DNA of 64,000 bases from Cryptomeria japonica (taxonomy: Eukaryota; Streptophyta; Pinopsida; Cupressales; Cupressaceae): assembly GCF_030272615.1 (NCBI RefSeq), contig NC_081406.1, positions 171,948,361 through 172,012,360 on the forward strand, written 5' to 3'. Below the pieces are notes generated by a model. The model ran no database searches and was not told the DNA's origin. It worked only from the letters and a program-made list of their open reading frames with translations. The stretch's first letter is position 1, and each line of letters begins with the position of its first letter. A program made the position numbers and the translations under genes. Of the stretch, positions 11,949 to 22,959 are shown in pieces.

Positions 11949-13313
11949 TCATGTCATCTGTAACAACCTTTCATCTAGAATCTTATTCCCTTTCCAATTC
12001 TCTTTCTTAGCATATGCAACGAATTTTGTCACGATTCCTTCGATTTCTGTGATTGGAATCTCGGGAAGATTCTTGATACTCTCTTCCAAGTGGATAACCT
12101 GATCAAATGCATCTAGAAGAGCTGCGTCCCAAGTAGGTTCAAGTTCCTTTGTTCTGTCAATCAGGAGCATGATGGCATACATCTGATCATACTGCTCATC
12201 TGTAACATCTGCGTCCTTGCGAAAGATGATCTTGATTCTATCCTCAAATTCTTGTATATCCACATCTGTCTCGACCTCGATCCTTCTGCCAAGAATGGTA
12301 CGAAGTACCTCAAATACTCTGTCCTGGATCGGATTGATCACCTCCTCAACTTGACCACGTCTAACACTGATGTCCTCGAAGAGAACACTCTTTATATGGA
12401 GTAAGGTTGACCACTGAAACAAACTGTGAGAATCACCTTCTAAGATCCTCTCCTGCGTTAAAATTCTTCTGGATGTGTGTCTTATTACTTTCAAGACAGG
12501 GATGACAACGTCCTTAGTATGGGCAAATGCAGCTACTGTTGCCATCAATCTGTGGATAATTTCAAGAACTTGGATAGCCTGATGAATGATCTTCGACATC
12601 CTTGTAACAAACTCTAAGGCCATTGTATGAGATCTATCCATCCAACTACATGTACGCTGGACCAGGTTCCTGAATCTTTCTGCTTCATTGATCGATTGAA
12701 GGGGCAATGCCTGCACTGGTGATCTAACTGGATCCTGACGTCCCAAAGGTTCATTGATGTGACTGAAATATGTCCTCCATGCACCGACCTCTCTCTCAAG
12801 CTTTCTATTCTTTTCTACTTCTTCTCTAAGCTTGTCCTTCAATGCCTCAAATGTGTCGGTGGCATCATCTAAAGTCTGCTCTGCTGTGGATGGTCCTAAC
12901 TCAATAGTCTGTATATGATAGTCTTCTGCTAGGATCTCACCCTCATATTTGTCTGCTGCCGGTGTAGCTATCTGCAGTTTTCTAGATCCAGTCTCATCTC
13001 GAATCATCTTGGACATCTTTGTAGCCTTCTTCTTCTCTGTTGTCATATGTGAACGTCCAACAAGGCTCTCTAAATCAATTGCACTGTCCTCGTCCTCTAT
13101 TACGATCACCTTAGTCAATCTTTCCTTCAACCAATCTGGGATATTCGATCTTGTCTCTTGAACTTGAATTTCTTTATGTACTATTTCTTCTTGTCTGGGA
13201 GGAGATGTTACTTCATTATCATTATCTAAATCATAGTCTTGGAGAGATCCATCTGACGAAACATGCTGTGCCTGTCCTTCCTCTTGTCTGCCATTCTGTA
13301 CCATCGACTCCAT
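11949..13313 (-). pseudogene. UOL-2 U3 frame, C-terminal part (454-residue open frame)
   Basis: The longest uninterrupted frame in the window. It opens with an acidic, low-complexity section containing IPDWLKERLTKV (compare VPEWLRERMKKK in UOL-3), a lysine-rich patch (TEKKKATKMSKM), a probable coiled coil (LKDKLREEVEKNRKLEREV) and a long helical C-terminal region ending KNWKGNKILDERLLQ. It overlaps the upstream frame (14442-13231) in another register. Comparison with UOL-3 suggests that ~270 residues of the middle (the TFPVMIGKIE...KRHKSA section) are deleted at the junction near 13320. Function unknown; mostly helical and charged, possibly nuclear. Confidence 0.7.
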
Positions 13314-14442
13314 TCTGATGTTTGTGTCTGAATGCCTTCACATATGCTGCCAACTGCCTTGTTACTTCAAGTAACACAATTCTGTCTGTCGGGTACCTCG
13401 GCAACATGTATGGAGGTAAAGGACATCCATGCACTCTAATGTAAGTGAACTTGGGAAACTGAATGAACCAAGCACCGTACCTCTTGATGAACTCCTGGGC
13501 ACCCTGAGATAATCTGTTGTGAATCCCTCCTTGCAACGTCCTTGTGATGTTCATCGTGAAAGTATCATTGACTAACTTGTAGTTCTTCCCTGGCGGATGA
13601 TGCAAGTAGGTATAGGATTCACAAGCTCTGACCTCGCCGGGTCCTCTTCCAATCACTCCTCTGTGAGGTAGTCCTGCGTACTCAACGCTCCTGATTAAGG
13701 CATAGATGACGTATGAACTCATGTGGAAGGACTTAGTAGCCCTGAGTCTTCTCAACTGTACGTCCAAGCAATGGCTAATTATCCTAGCCCAATGTATTGT
13801 ACCCTTTCCTTGAACAATCACCTGGATGAAGTAAAACATCCATTTCTCAAAATAGAAGGCATGAGGTGCTCCTGTAACTCTGTTGAGCATGGTAATCAAA
13901 TCTCTGTACTCCTCTTGGAAATCAATCCTGTGTGGTGTGTTCGGTACTTTGCTCAGACGGGGACGACTCTTGAGTAGCCAGTTCTTGTTGATTATGCTTA
14001 GGCAAGCATCTGGATCATCATCGTACACTGATCTGGCTCCTTCAATGCTCTTGTATATCATGTCCCTGTGCTCTGGAAGATGGAAGGCTTCACTTATGGC
14101 TTCCTCTGAAAGGTATGCCAAAGTGTTTCCTTCATTGGACACAATTGTCCTGGACTGTGGATTGTAGTGACGGGCACACTCGATCATCAACTCGTGGCAC
14201 TGAATGGCTGGAGGAAAACCGGCCGCCTTGATGATGCCACTCTCTATTATTCTCCGGGCGACAGGTGATGGCTTGCCGATGTAAGGGACCTCTCGGAACT
14301 TCTTCGTGCTAAAGTTCCCCAAGTTTGTATCTCCAATGTTGCTCCATTTAGACACGATCTTGGTCTCCACTTCTTCGGTCTTCTGATCTTCTTTCATGAG
14401 AGCCGAGCGGCTGGTGGATGCTCCCGCCTTTGGGGTCGCCAT
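13231..14442 (-). pseudogene. UOL-2 U3 frame, N-terminal part (helical domain)
   Basis: Starts at MATPKAGAST (14442), two bases after an acceptor-like TTGTGTAG; the upstream ATG at 14481 lies in the presumed intron. Order of conserved segments: SKWSNIGDTNLGNF, MIECARHYNPQSRTI, YLSEEAISEAFHLPEH, LITMLNRVTGA, KWMFYFIQVI, IHWARIISHCLDVQLRRL, FHMSSYVIYALIRS, NDTFTMNITRTLQGGIHNRL, GAWFIQFPKFTYIRVHG and PRYPTDRIVLLEVTRQL. The same segments recur in UOL-1 and UOL-3. This is the best-preserved copy, with no stop for ~390 residues, then a shift into the next frame near 13320. No known catalytic motif seen. The 'putative plant transposon protein' family is a possible relative. Confidence 0.75.
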
Positions 14443-15290
14443 ACCTACACAACATTTCATTATAAGAAATAGGTTTTGCAATAAATAACGTAAATAAGAG
14501 AGATAAATTTTTAGGAAACATCATGATAAGTCTCTAGAGTTATCATTTCCTAAAAAACAACGATTGAGCTAAGAGATTCAAAATTTCAAAATTCAAAAAT
14601 TGAAATATGACGATGAATGAATAAAGCAATAACAATTAAATCGCCATACCTTGATAGAGAGCTAACTCTAGAATGCAAAAACAAAATTCGCCTAGGCAAA
14701 ATTTGAGGTATAAGATAATCTTCAATATGATTCCCTAAAAATAGACTTCGCCACCTCTGGAGAGAACGTGATCTTCAAGTATTGCTTTAGACGTGGTCTT
14801 AAATGATCTTCAAATTTGCCTTTGGCGTGGTCTTCAAATTCGCACCACCTTTTGATAACTACGCGCCACCCTTGGATGAATGAAATTCGCACCACCTTTG
14901 AACACACTTCGCACTATATTCGCCTCTTCTTGATTCGCATGAAGAAAGGTAAAAAAGATTATGTGAAAATGAACATTTCACTCCCCTTATAAATAGCGCT
15001 CATATCCTTTCACCCCTTAGGCCGACTTGACAAATAAAACCATTTTTTAAATGATTTGCAATAAAATAACAAGGCCGACTTGCCTAATTGGGCGCTTCAA
15101 ATCGATTTTATATTAACTAAATAATTAATTATTAATGCCTTGCGTTTTTTAAATGAGAATTTCGATTTTTAATAAAGGCAAAAAAAAATAATTAATAAAA
15201 GAGAACGCCGTATTAAATGCTAAATAAAAATGGATTTTCAATTTTTTTAATCGATTTAGCATTTAAGGAAATTTAAATTTGTTTATTTGG
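14443..15290 (-). other. UOL-2 proximal leader / probable intron
   Basis: AT-rich non-coding sequence upstream of the ATG. The minus strand has the acceptor-like TTGTGTAG at 14450-14443. Words such as TTCGCACCACCTTTG and GTGGTCTTCAAATTCGC recur at 14740-14920, a small local repeat. A donor-like GAG|GTACGT lies near 15318. Splicing is inferred only from these signals. Confidence 0.4.
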
Positions 15291-15324
15291 CGCCAAAATT
15301 GGAAGACAAAGGGACGTACCTCAT

Positions 15325-17112
15325 CGCTCTGGTCCCTTGGAGAGGGACAGGAGCGATCCATTATTTTGTCTTGGTTTTGCATTTTTTCACGATCAACTTC
15401 TTCCTCTCCACGTTAAAAATCGATCACCTTGATAGGTTCTTCGCATTTGATAATCTTGCATGTGTGTTTAAGTGCCTTTTGAGTGTACATCGCCCTGGTC
15501 CTTGTCCAAAGGACAGGAGCGATCTTCTTGTTTCCATGTCCATCTTGCATCTTTTAACTTCGATCTTTTATTGTGGGCGAATAGCATCCTTTGTTCGTGT
15601 CTTTTGCGCTTATTCCATTTGCTCGCATGAAGTTTTGAGCATATTAAAGGGATCATCGCCCTTGTCCCTTGGAGAGGGACAGGAGCGATCCATGTCCTTT
15701 CCTTGACCTTGTCAACTTTGCACTTCGATCTTCATTGTAATGTCCTTCAAACGTCGTCCTTCACCTTACCTCACCTCGCTTCGCTTTGATCTTGAAGGAA
15801 CGTGCGTGTTTTTGATGATATCGCCTTGGTCCTTGTCCAAAGGACAGGAGCGATGTGAGGCTTTTACATTATTTGGCGATGTTTGGATGTTCAAAACCCT
15901 TGCGAATTATCTTCAAACGATGCCTTGGACCATATGCTATCTTAGGACGTCTTGACTTAGCTTGATCTTGAAGCAAAACAAGGAATCCAAAGCAAATCGC
16001 CCTGGTCCCTTGGAAAGGGACAGGAGCGATATAGTCTCCATGCTCAAAATGATGATCATTTCACGTTCAAAACTCTTGTTTATCATCTTTTTACCATACC
16101 ATGGACCCTCTAAAACATTGCAATGTCTTGTCCTTACGTAAATTTTGCATGAAATGGCCAATGCATCTAACATCGCCCTGGTCCCTTCCTGAGGGACAGG
16201 AGCGATCTATGTTATAGGGTGTCAATTTCTTCATTTTAACGTCCTTTGAGTGTTTGCGCATGATGAAGACGCCTTGAAATGTCCCTCGCCACCTCGTCTT
16301 GACTTGTGTCGACCTTGAACTTCGGAGGAACGACCTTGAACTTGCGTAGGGAGTATTATCATCAATGTATCGCCCTGGTCCCTTGGAGAGGGACAGGAGC
16401 GATCCTTCCCTTGTGGCCACTACCTCACTTTGCCAGGTTCCAAGTTTATATTCAACGGATTCGTCCCTCTTCACTCCATTCGTCCATGCCTCGACATCAT
16501 CTGTAACCTTGCAAGAAAAGCAATTATATCAAAAATCGCTCGGGTCCCTTCCTGAGGGACAGGGGCGAACTAGGCATTTGACACTGTTATGGACGTCCCA
16601 AAAATCTTCAATTTATATTCAATGCGTTCATCTAATGTTTTCCCTTGTTTTTGAACGTAAACTTGCCCTGACCCTTGTCTGGATTTTGCATAATGAAGGA
16701 AATCGCTCTGGTCCCTGGGAGAGGGACGAGAGCTACAAGGTACCTCGCCCTGGTCCCTTGGAGAGGGACAGGAGCAATTTGGTCAATATAGGTCATTCTC
16801 CTTCGTTTTGGCATCTCAAATTATATTCATTTGGCAAAGTATCTTCCTTCGGACCCTTTCAAATTGTTAAGTTTTCAAAATCTTGCAAGGACAAGGCGAA
16901 ATTTGAATTGTAGCTCCGGTCCTTCACTGAGGGACAGGAGCGATTTTCCTCCTGGGGGCATTTCTGTGCTCATGAAAATCTTCAATTTATATTCAATGGA
17001 AAGATATTGCCGTTCTCCATCATTTCCAACTTGAAATCTGTCTGGACTCTGTAGGGACGATGAGATATTTGAAAATGAGCTCCCGTCCTTCACCGAGGGA
17101 CAGGAGCGATTT
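15325..17112. repeat. Array of ~12 conserved hairpins spaced ~165-195 bp (UOL-2 leader)
   Basis: The unit ATCGCCCTGGTCCCT-TGGAG-AGGGACAGGAGCGAT recurs near 15327, 15490, 15655, 15820, 15996, 16172, 16368, 16533, 16700, 16745, 16915 and 17085. Left and right arms are near-perfect complements (CGCTCCTGTCCCT), giving a ~15-bp stem, while the loop varies (TGGAG, TCCAA, TCCTG). Sequence between copies is largely unrelated except for recurring words such as TTCAATTTATATTCAA. Spacing is mostly 163-196 bp, with one close pair (16700/16745). It lies in the leader, between the head hairpin and the acceptor site. Confidence 0.85.
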
Positions 17113-17511
17113 TGCTCCTACAGGCCAAAATAACAAGATTTTTCACATTTTAACACTTCACGAGGCGAAAACAAATCAATTCCAATGCCCAGGATCAAAA
17201 TTCAAAAAAGTCAAAATTTGGTCAAAATATTCAATCGGACAAAAATTCACATTGACGGTCAACACTTAGACAAATTCAAGCTCTGCATTAACATTCCAAT
17301 TGAAAATTAGACCATTTTGGCGAATTCATTGCATTCAAAATTTGCATCCTAGAAAAGGAAGCTCAAAAGCTCTCAAAAACGACTGGATTTTGGCTTGAAA
17401 GGACAAAATTTAAAACCCTAAGGTTTGACCCTAAATCCAGACGACCAACTAACTAACAAAACCCTAAAAACGAAAGCAAAAACGAGCGAAAAACAAGCAA
17501 AAAGAGGGGGT

Positions 17512-17528
17512 CCCCATTTGCGATGGGG
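17512..17528 (-). other. UOL-2 head hairpin
   Basis: CCCCAT (17512-17517), loop TTGCG, ATGGGG (17523-17528): a perfect 6-bp stem 23 bp from the LTR start. Counterparts exist in UOL-3, -4, -5 and -6. Confidence 0.75.
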
Positions 17529-17551
17529 CGATGTGTGAAATGGTCACAACA

Positions 17552-18929
17552 GTTCCACATTCTCAACAATCCAATTTGAATATGTATCAATGTCATTGGG
17601 TCAATTGTTATATGTCTCCTACTTCTCTACCTTTTTTGCATGTAGATGAAGGATGTATTGCACAAAAACACAGTCAGTTAGGCACTTTCGAGTCAACTTG
17701 TTGTGCTTCTTTGTGTGCATAGTTTCAAATGTGCTCCAACCATATTCACACCCAAAAGTTCTCTAGGGCTAGCTGAGCCTAGGACAATGGAGATGGTGAT
17801 GGATTGGATGTTTTTGCATTAAAATGCTTCCACCACAAATTTTCAAGGACAACATTTATAACTTTGTAATCAATTTTGTAAACTAAAAGAGAAACTAAAA
17901 TTAAACATTAAATTTAAATCTTAATTTTCTTTCACTTGGCTATATGATTATTCTCTTGTGAATGCATAGACATGAAGGAAACAATCTCCTCTCCATGCCT
18001 TTATAAATCTGCAATTCATTTGAAACGATGTTTCTAAGAGCTTCATCAAGGACCATTCCATACATATATTGAGGCCATCCATATCCTCCCCATTTGCCAT
18101 GAAAGATCTAGACAAGAAAAACCGTGTGCAAGTAGTAAGTAGCAATGTCAATGTGTTGGTAGAGTTGTTTGTTGCACCTCTGATCAAGAATGTGCCAAAT
18201 TGACTCATTTTTTGCTTGACTCATGCAAATCTGGATGGCCTCCTATAGATAACCCATCAGGGTTTTCTGTCCACCCACCAATCATTGAACCCTAGCCAAT
18301 AATTTTGACACCTAAAATAAGAGTGGAGATTTGTTTTTTTAAACTAGAGAAAATTAAAAAAAATCATCAAAAGCTTAATTCAACAAATTAGAAAAACAGA
18401 TATTTAAAGTTAACGTTACCTTGATTCCATGTGATCGCAAAAAAATCATAAAAAATGATCTTCACGACTTTTTACCCTTTGGTTTTCGGATTTCCTCAAG
18501 TAAGGATTGTCCAACGACTTAACACTCACAAACATCCACATAGGAGATAACAGTGAAGTTGCAATACTCTGGAAGTGCTCACAAACATTGATATAAGAGA
18601 TGGCAGTGAAGTTGCAATACTCCGGAATATGATGAAATTGTTTGCAAATCGTGTGGCTCCTCCTTACTATACAAGCTTGCTTCCATTGGTATGCTTTCTC
18701 ATAAGATTTAGAACCCATTGGTGGTTGTCGATGTACTTTGTAATATGTTCCTTGCCTCTTCCACCACTGTTCCGACCCATCCAAGTTTTCCTATATATCA
18801 AGGAGATAGTCAAGGTAAAGTGTGGCACCTCAAGAAGCCTCTCAGCTACCACATATGCAACTACATTGTTTGTTAGAATCTTCTCACAACATTCTCCATA
18901 CCCATTTCCATCACTGCGTTATCCTACAT
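17552..18929 (-). pseudogene. hAT transposase remnant, piece 3 (DUF659/ATR region and dimerisation domain)
   Basis: Minus-strand translation gives, in order: GMENVVRRF and TNNVVAYVVAERLLE (~18900-18840; compare ENVVQVVTDNAxNYVAAG); KYIDNHQWVLNLMRKHTNG then GGATRFANNF (~18770-18640), the usual hAT WVLNLMR...ATRFA block; IWHILDQRCNKQLYQHI and ATYYLHTVF (~18190-18110); MVLDEALRNIVSNELQIYKG; and LLGCEYGWSTFETMHTKKHNKL (17760-17690), the CERNWSxFxxIHTKxRNRL dimerisation block. Several stops and frame changes are present. It is interrupted at 18930 by a gypsy LTR and at 17552 by UOL-2. Family assignment rests on motif order, which is strong. Confidence 0.85.
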
Positions 18930-19690
18930 TGTTATATCCCAAACTGATTCCTTTTTTGAATTTTTACAAATTTCATGATGAAATGCATAAGCTCTCACAT
19001 TTGTTGATCACCAAAATCTTGATACAAGGTGAGAGAACATAGTGATTGGGACACCAACTATTGGCAGAAAGCTGTACAACTCTATAATGCATGCAAATAC
19101 TAAAAATAAATGATTGTTAAAAGGTTTGGTGGCTATGCTTTCCAACATTGATACAAAAATTATTATGCAATATCCATGAAGATCTGGCGGCAAGCTTTCC
19201 AGATTATAATGTAATCTTATATCTTTTTCTAGTGGTGAACTGCAGAAAATAAGATATGGACGTGGAAATTACGTACAAGCTTTGATTTAAATTTGAATTT
19301 TTTTTCTAGCATACATTAATATGATCTAATGCAAATCTCTTAGTAGTAATAAACTTATAAATCTTCAACTGACAACTACTTAAGAATGTAAAAAGCATAT
19401 GTATGACCAATAAGCCTAGCTGTACTGTACTCAGGAAAGTTGGTATGTCAGACTTGGAAGAGAAGCTACAGTAATTATCAACCCAAAATTTCCAACTTTG
19501 TGGTAAAGACTAGTCAAGGTGGAATCATGAATTGTATTAAACAACAACCAAGGATGCTGTGTGCTAGGACCGTAACTTAGTATAGACTGGTGCAACAAAG
19601 ATTAAATTTCAAGAAAAGACTTTGATTTGCTCAAATACAGTGATATCACTTGGTTACAGTCTGCCCAACTGTGAATAGAAAAGATAATAA
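18930..19690 (-). repeat. Truncated 3' LTR of gypsy element G1
   Basis: Aligns by eye, with many small differences, to 34473-34883 joined to 38089-38446. Shared words include ATGATGAAATGCAT, CTATAATGCATGCA, CTAGTGGTGAAC, CAGCATACATTAATATGA and CTGCCCAACTGTGAATA. Similarity stops at the GGCC near 19690/38446, where the protease frame begins. The first part of the LTR is missing, so one deletion joined protease to mid-LTR. Confidence 0.65.
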
Positions 19691-20419
19691 TGGCCCCACT
19701 ATCAAGGAGCACTATAATTCTGTGTCCACACAAGAATCCCCTACCATCTGAAAAGATAATATCATGACACTCTTGAAAGGGAAGCAAGTATTCCTCCACT
19801 GGTGTCTTCATCTTCAGAATTTGAATGTGGTTTCAGCTCAGGTTCCTCTCTTTCTTCCTTGTCATCTGAAACTACCTTAATATAGTGAATTTTCCCTTGC
19901 CAAGATATCTATGACCAGCATTCCAATGTTTGCTGCAATTGAAACACAAAATCTTCCTCATGAGAAGTTTTTCTGTTTGCCCCATAAGAGTTGTCTTGAA
20001 AATTTATTCTTGGATACTGAAGTTTCCAAGTTGAAAGATCTTTTGATTGCATCTTGCAAGAATAACGGATCAAAAGATTTTACTAAACACTTGGGAGTTT
20101 TAGACAGCCCTTCTATGAAAAGAATTATGAGCTTTCTTTTTGTGATGTCAAGAACCATTACTGACCATCTTTGAAAATTTGCCATGTAACTTTCTACTCA
20201 GTAAGCTCTCTAAAGTGAACCTTTGGATCCTTTCTATCAAATTTGTCAATTATCCTTTAGTTGAACTCGGCACAAGTCTCAATCAAACTATGTCCTTGGG
20301 TGACTGTTCTATGGTATCACCATTCATCCGCTACTCCTTCCAAATTGAGGGTACCATATTTGATCAAATCTCCCTTGAGCATAGAGTTAAGAGAGAAATA
20401 GGGGTCTAGCTTTTGGCTC
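19691..20419 (-). pseudogene. G1 gag C-terminal half and start of aspartic protease
   Basis: Minus-strand translation gives QKLDPYFSLNSMLKGDLI and LEGVADEW (20410-20300), the retrotransposon gag core (compare SLHLEGxAxxWW); then DITKRKLIILFIEGL (~20140-20090); a zinc-knuckle relative CFNCSKHWNAGHRY (~19955-19910; pattern CX2CX7HxC with the last cysteine replaced by tyrosine); an acidic link EDEDTSGGILASLS; and IIVLLDSG (~19735-19700), the aspartic-protease DSG motif. Stops and frame changes show it is dead. The frame enters from 29410 across UOL-3. Confidence 0.8.
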
Positions 20420-20443
20420 TATTGTGACCTTTTCACACATCAC

Positions 20444-20458
20444 CCCATTACAAATGGG
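20444..20458 (+). other. UOL-3 head hairpin
   Basis: CCCAT, loop TACAA, ATGGG, 24 bp from the unit start. The outermost pair of the family stem is lost here (C opposite A). Confidence 0.65.
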
Positions 20459-20739
20459 AACCCCCTCTTTCGCTTTTCGGTCGCGTTGGTTTCATAGGAT
20501 TAAGATGGCTAGCTATCAAGTTTAAGCTCCAAGTATGATGTTTGACCTTAGGAAGTGATTAAGTTACCCGGATCTCAATTGCAAGCATGAATAGGTCCTA
20601 GGGTATGAAATTTGTCCAAATAATGAAGAAAGGAGGCAATGAGCTCATGAAGGCTTGAATAGGGAAATTTTGACTAAGTCTTAGTTTTGCCTAGGTTGCG
20701 GTCTTGATGATAGCTTTTGCTCATCAAGTGGTATTTGTG

Positions 20740-21480
20740 CGAATGAACCCTTGAAATGCGCCTAAGCAAGGGAGGATTTGAGGGAAAGAAACATCAAAGT
20801 GATCGTCTTTATGGATCATTTGTCTAAGGCAAAAGTGAAGAGTAGTCTAATTTTGTGCAAATGACTCATGAAAAGCCGCCCTAGCAAGCTAATTTGTGTG
20901 AATGACCCATGAAAAGCCGTCCAAGCAAGAGAAAGTTGTTCAAAAGCAAGATAAAAAATGTGCTCAATCAAGCGACAACTTGTGCAATTGACCTACAAAA
21001 GGCACCTTGGCAACCGATTTATGCAAATGAATTTTGAAAATCCGCTCTACCAACAAATTTGTGAAAATGCATGGGTAAAATGTGCCCAAGGTTGTGTAAA
21101 TGAAGGTAAGAATGGTGCCCTTGCTTGTGCAAATGGATATTGAGAATGTGCTTAGCAAACATTGTACAAACTAACACCAAAAATGCGCCTTCCTTAGGTT
21201 ATTGTACAATTGAATGTAAAAATGCCGCCCTAAGTGGCATGGTTATGCAAATGACATCACAAATTGCGCCCTATCTTCTGCAAATGTATGGTGGAAATGT
21301 GCCCAACTTGAAGGATTAGAAGATGATAAGTCTTGTGCAAACGACCCTCAAAAGGCCACCTTAGCAAGAAAGTTTTGTGTGAATACATGAAGAAATGCTC
21401 CCCGCTCCACGATTCGTGCAAATGAACATCGAATTCCTGCCATCCTTTATGCAATCAAACATGTAAAAGGTGCCTAGGTT
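20740..21480 (+). repeat. UOL-3 private leader array (TGTGCAAATGACCyATGAAAA)
   Basis: About twelve imperfect copies, with ~50-65 bp spacing, of a unit with two conserved words: TGTGCAAATGA(C/A)C and AAAATGCGCCC or AAAAGCCGCCC followed by TAGCAAG. Copies diverge considerably. This motif is not found in the leaders of the other units. Confidence 0.7.
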
Positions 21481-22374
21481 GTAAGCAATTTAATTTATGT
21501 GTGGAGTTGGCCATATAGGAGAGGGAATGCTTAAGGAAATATGAAATGTTTTAAATCAAATAGTCAAATTGGCTCTTGAAGACAAATACACACAACCCTT
21601 GAGCACCTATAAAGGAGGAAGGGAAAGATCATTTAGTCATTCAAGTAGACAGAATTTAATGCATAAGCAGAGCAAGGCGAATTTTCTTAGACTAAGGCAG
21701 CAAATTTTTTAGCTAATTTGATCATTTCATTGAATAAATTCACAATTGAAGTGAAAGCAAATCTATTTTACAGAAGTTTGAGGGGGTTTTGAAATAATTT
21801 CCACCTATTCCTTGGTCATCGATTGGGCAAATTCAAATTAACATCAGAGCTGTAGCAGCCTTAAGGACAAGTCTGATTAAAATCAGACCATCAACACTTG
21901 TCAAATTTTCATTGCAGACCTGATTTCAAGGCAAGTTTATCATTTGTTGTGCATCTTAAGAAACCCTAGGGTTGCAATTTCGCTATAAGATCAAAGGACT
22001 GAGTTATTTTTGTCATCTCCAGGTCTGATTCAGTTGTCTAAGCACATCAATGTCATCATATCAGACTTAGTTCCAGACTTGCAACCTGATTTTCAAAGTA
22101 AATTTTAGTTTTTCATCTTGATCAAGTTATGTAGAAAGTTGAAATGATATCATCATCTAGGATCAAGCTAGGGTCTTCTTGTGATAATTTTCAGATTTAA
22201 TCTCATGATGGTTACTAGGGCTTGTGCTTTTCATATTCCTTGCATCAATTTTATTGCAATTCAATTAAGATTCAAGGTGTAGGAGGCGTGCAAGATGACT
22301 TTTGTCATCATCTAACCTTCAAAACCCCAAGCAACCAAAATTTGGTAACATAAAGTAATTTGTTTTGCAGATAG

Positions 22375-22585
22375 ATGTCGGGAGCAAGGATTGGAGGTAA
22401 TCGAAGGCAAGCACAAATGAAAGATGAATTTAGAGTAGTACTCTTTGAATCCAAGCTCTCCTCCAAATGGCGAAAAGTTGGTGACACCAACCTTGGTCAT
22501 GTTGACATCAATGACTTCCAGGATCGAGTGTTTGGGAAAGGAAAGTACAACACTTCTAAGATGGCAAGAAAGTTGACAAGGAATG
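22375..22585 (+). pseudogene. UOL-3 U3 frame, N-terminal piece
   Basis: Starts at ATG 22375 (MSGARIGGNRRQAQM), four bases after the acceptor-like TTTGTTTTGCAG. Contains SKWRKVGDTNLGHVDINDF, matching SKWSNIGDTNLGNF in UOL-2. Cut at KLTRN by UOL-4 and resumes at 25942 with DISHIAGFPSALQC, matching AAGFPPAIQC in UOL-2. Confidence 0.75.
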
Positions 22586-22959
22586 TGTTGTGACGTTTTC
22601 ACACATCGCCCCATTGCAAAGGGGACCCCCACTCTTTTTTGCTTTCTAGGTTAGTTGTGGCATCTTTCGCTATTAGCTTTTCACTTGGAAGAGGTGTAGT
22701 ATCTTAGGTTGCCAAGAGGTAATCAAGTCAAGTCTCTCTCTTTAGGATGAAGTGAGGTCAGTTAGTTTTTCGAGGCTTAGGAAATGAATGATTTCATGAT
22801 GATCATCATCTTGCAAAATCAGAAATGAAGTGCTAAAATTTGGCTAAGGTAGGTTGGTTTTAGAGGTCAACATTATAAGGAAAAGGGAGCTGAAGTTACT
22901 TGGAGCAAATGGATCAATTCAACTAAGGTTGCCATTTTGGAAGACTTCCTTTGACACCC

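Larger units (their letters stand above)
10895..17551 (-). mobile_element. UOL-2, 6.66 kb U3-ORF LTR unit with TSD gttcc
   Basis: On the minus strand it starts TGTTGTGACCATTTCACAC at 17551 and ends GTACAAAATACACGTCAACA at 10895. Perfect 5-bp duplications gttcc lie at 10890-10894 and 17552-17556, and the interrupted host is a hAT transposase frame. No pair of direct terminal repeats is visible inside, so the whole unit behaves as one LTR. Contents in minus order: head hairpin (17528-17512), leader with hairpin array (17112-15325), acceptor-like TTGTGTAG just before the ATG at 14442, frame (14442-11949), CCCTAATTAGGG (11844-11831), TATA (11764-11757), conserved 3' part. Confidence 0.85.

Noticed and set aside
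13231-14481. ATG at 14481 as the start of the UOL-2 frame
   Set aside because: It lies upstream of the acceptor-like TTGTGTAG. The ATG at 14442 matches the exon start seen in UOL-3 and UOL-6.
15325-17112. CRISPR-like appearance of the UOL-2 array (palindromic repeats with unique spacers)
   Set aside because: The context is a plant retroelement. Repeats are imperfect, spacers vary from ~10 to ~160 bp, and no Cas-like gene is present.
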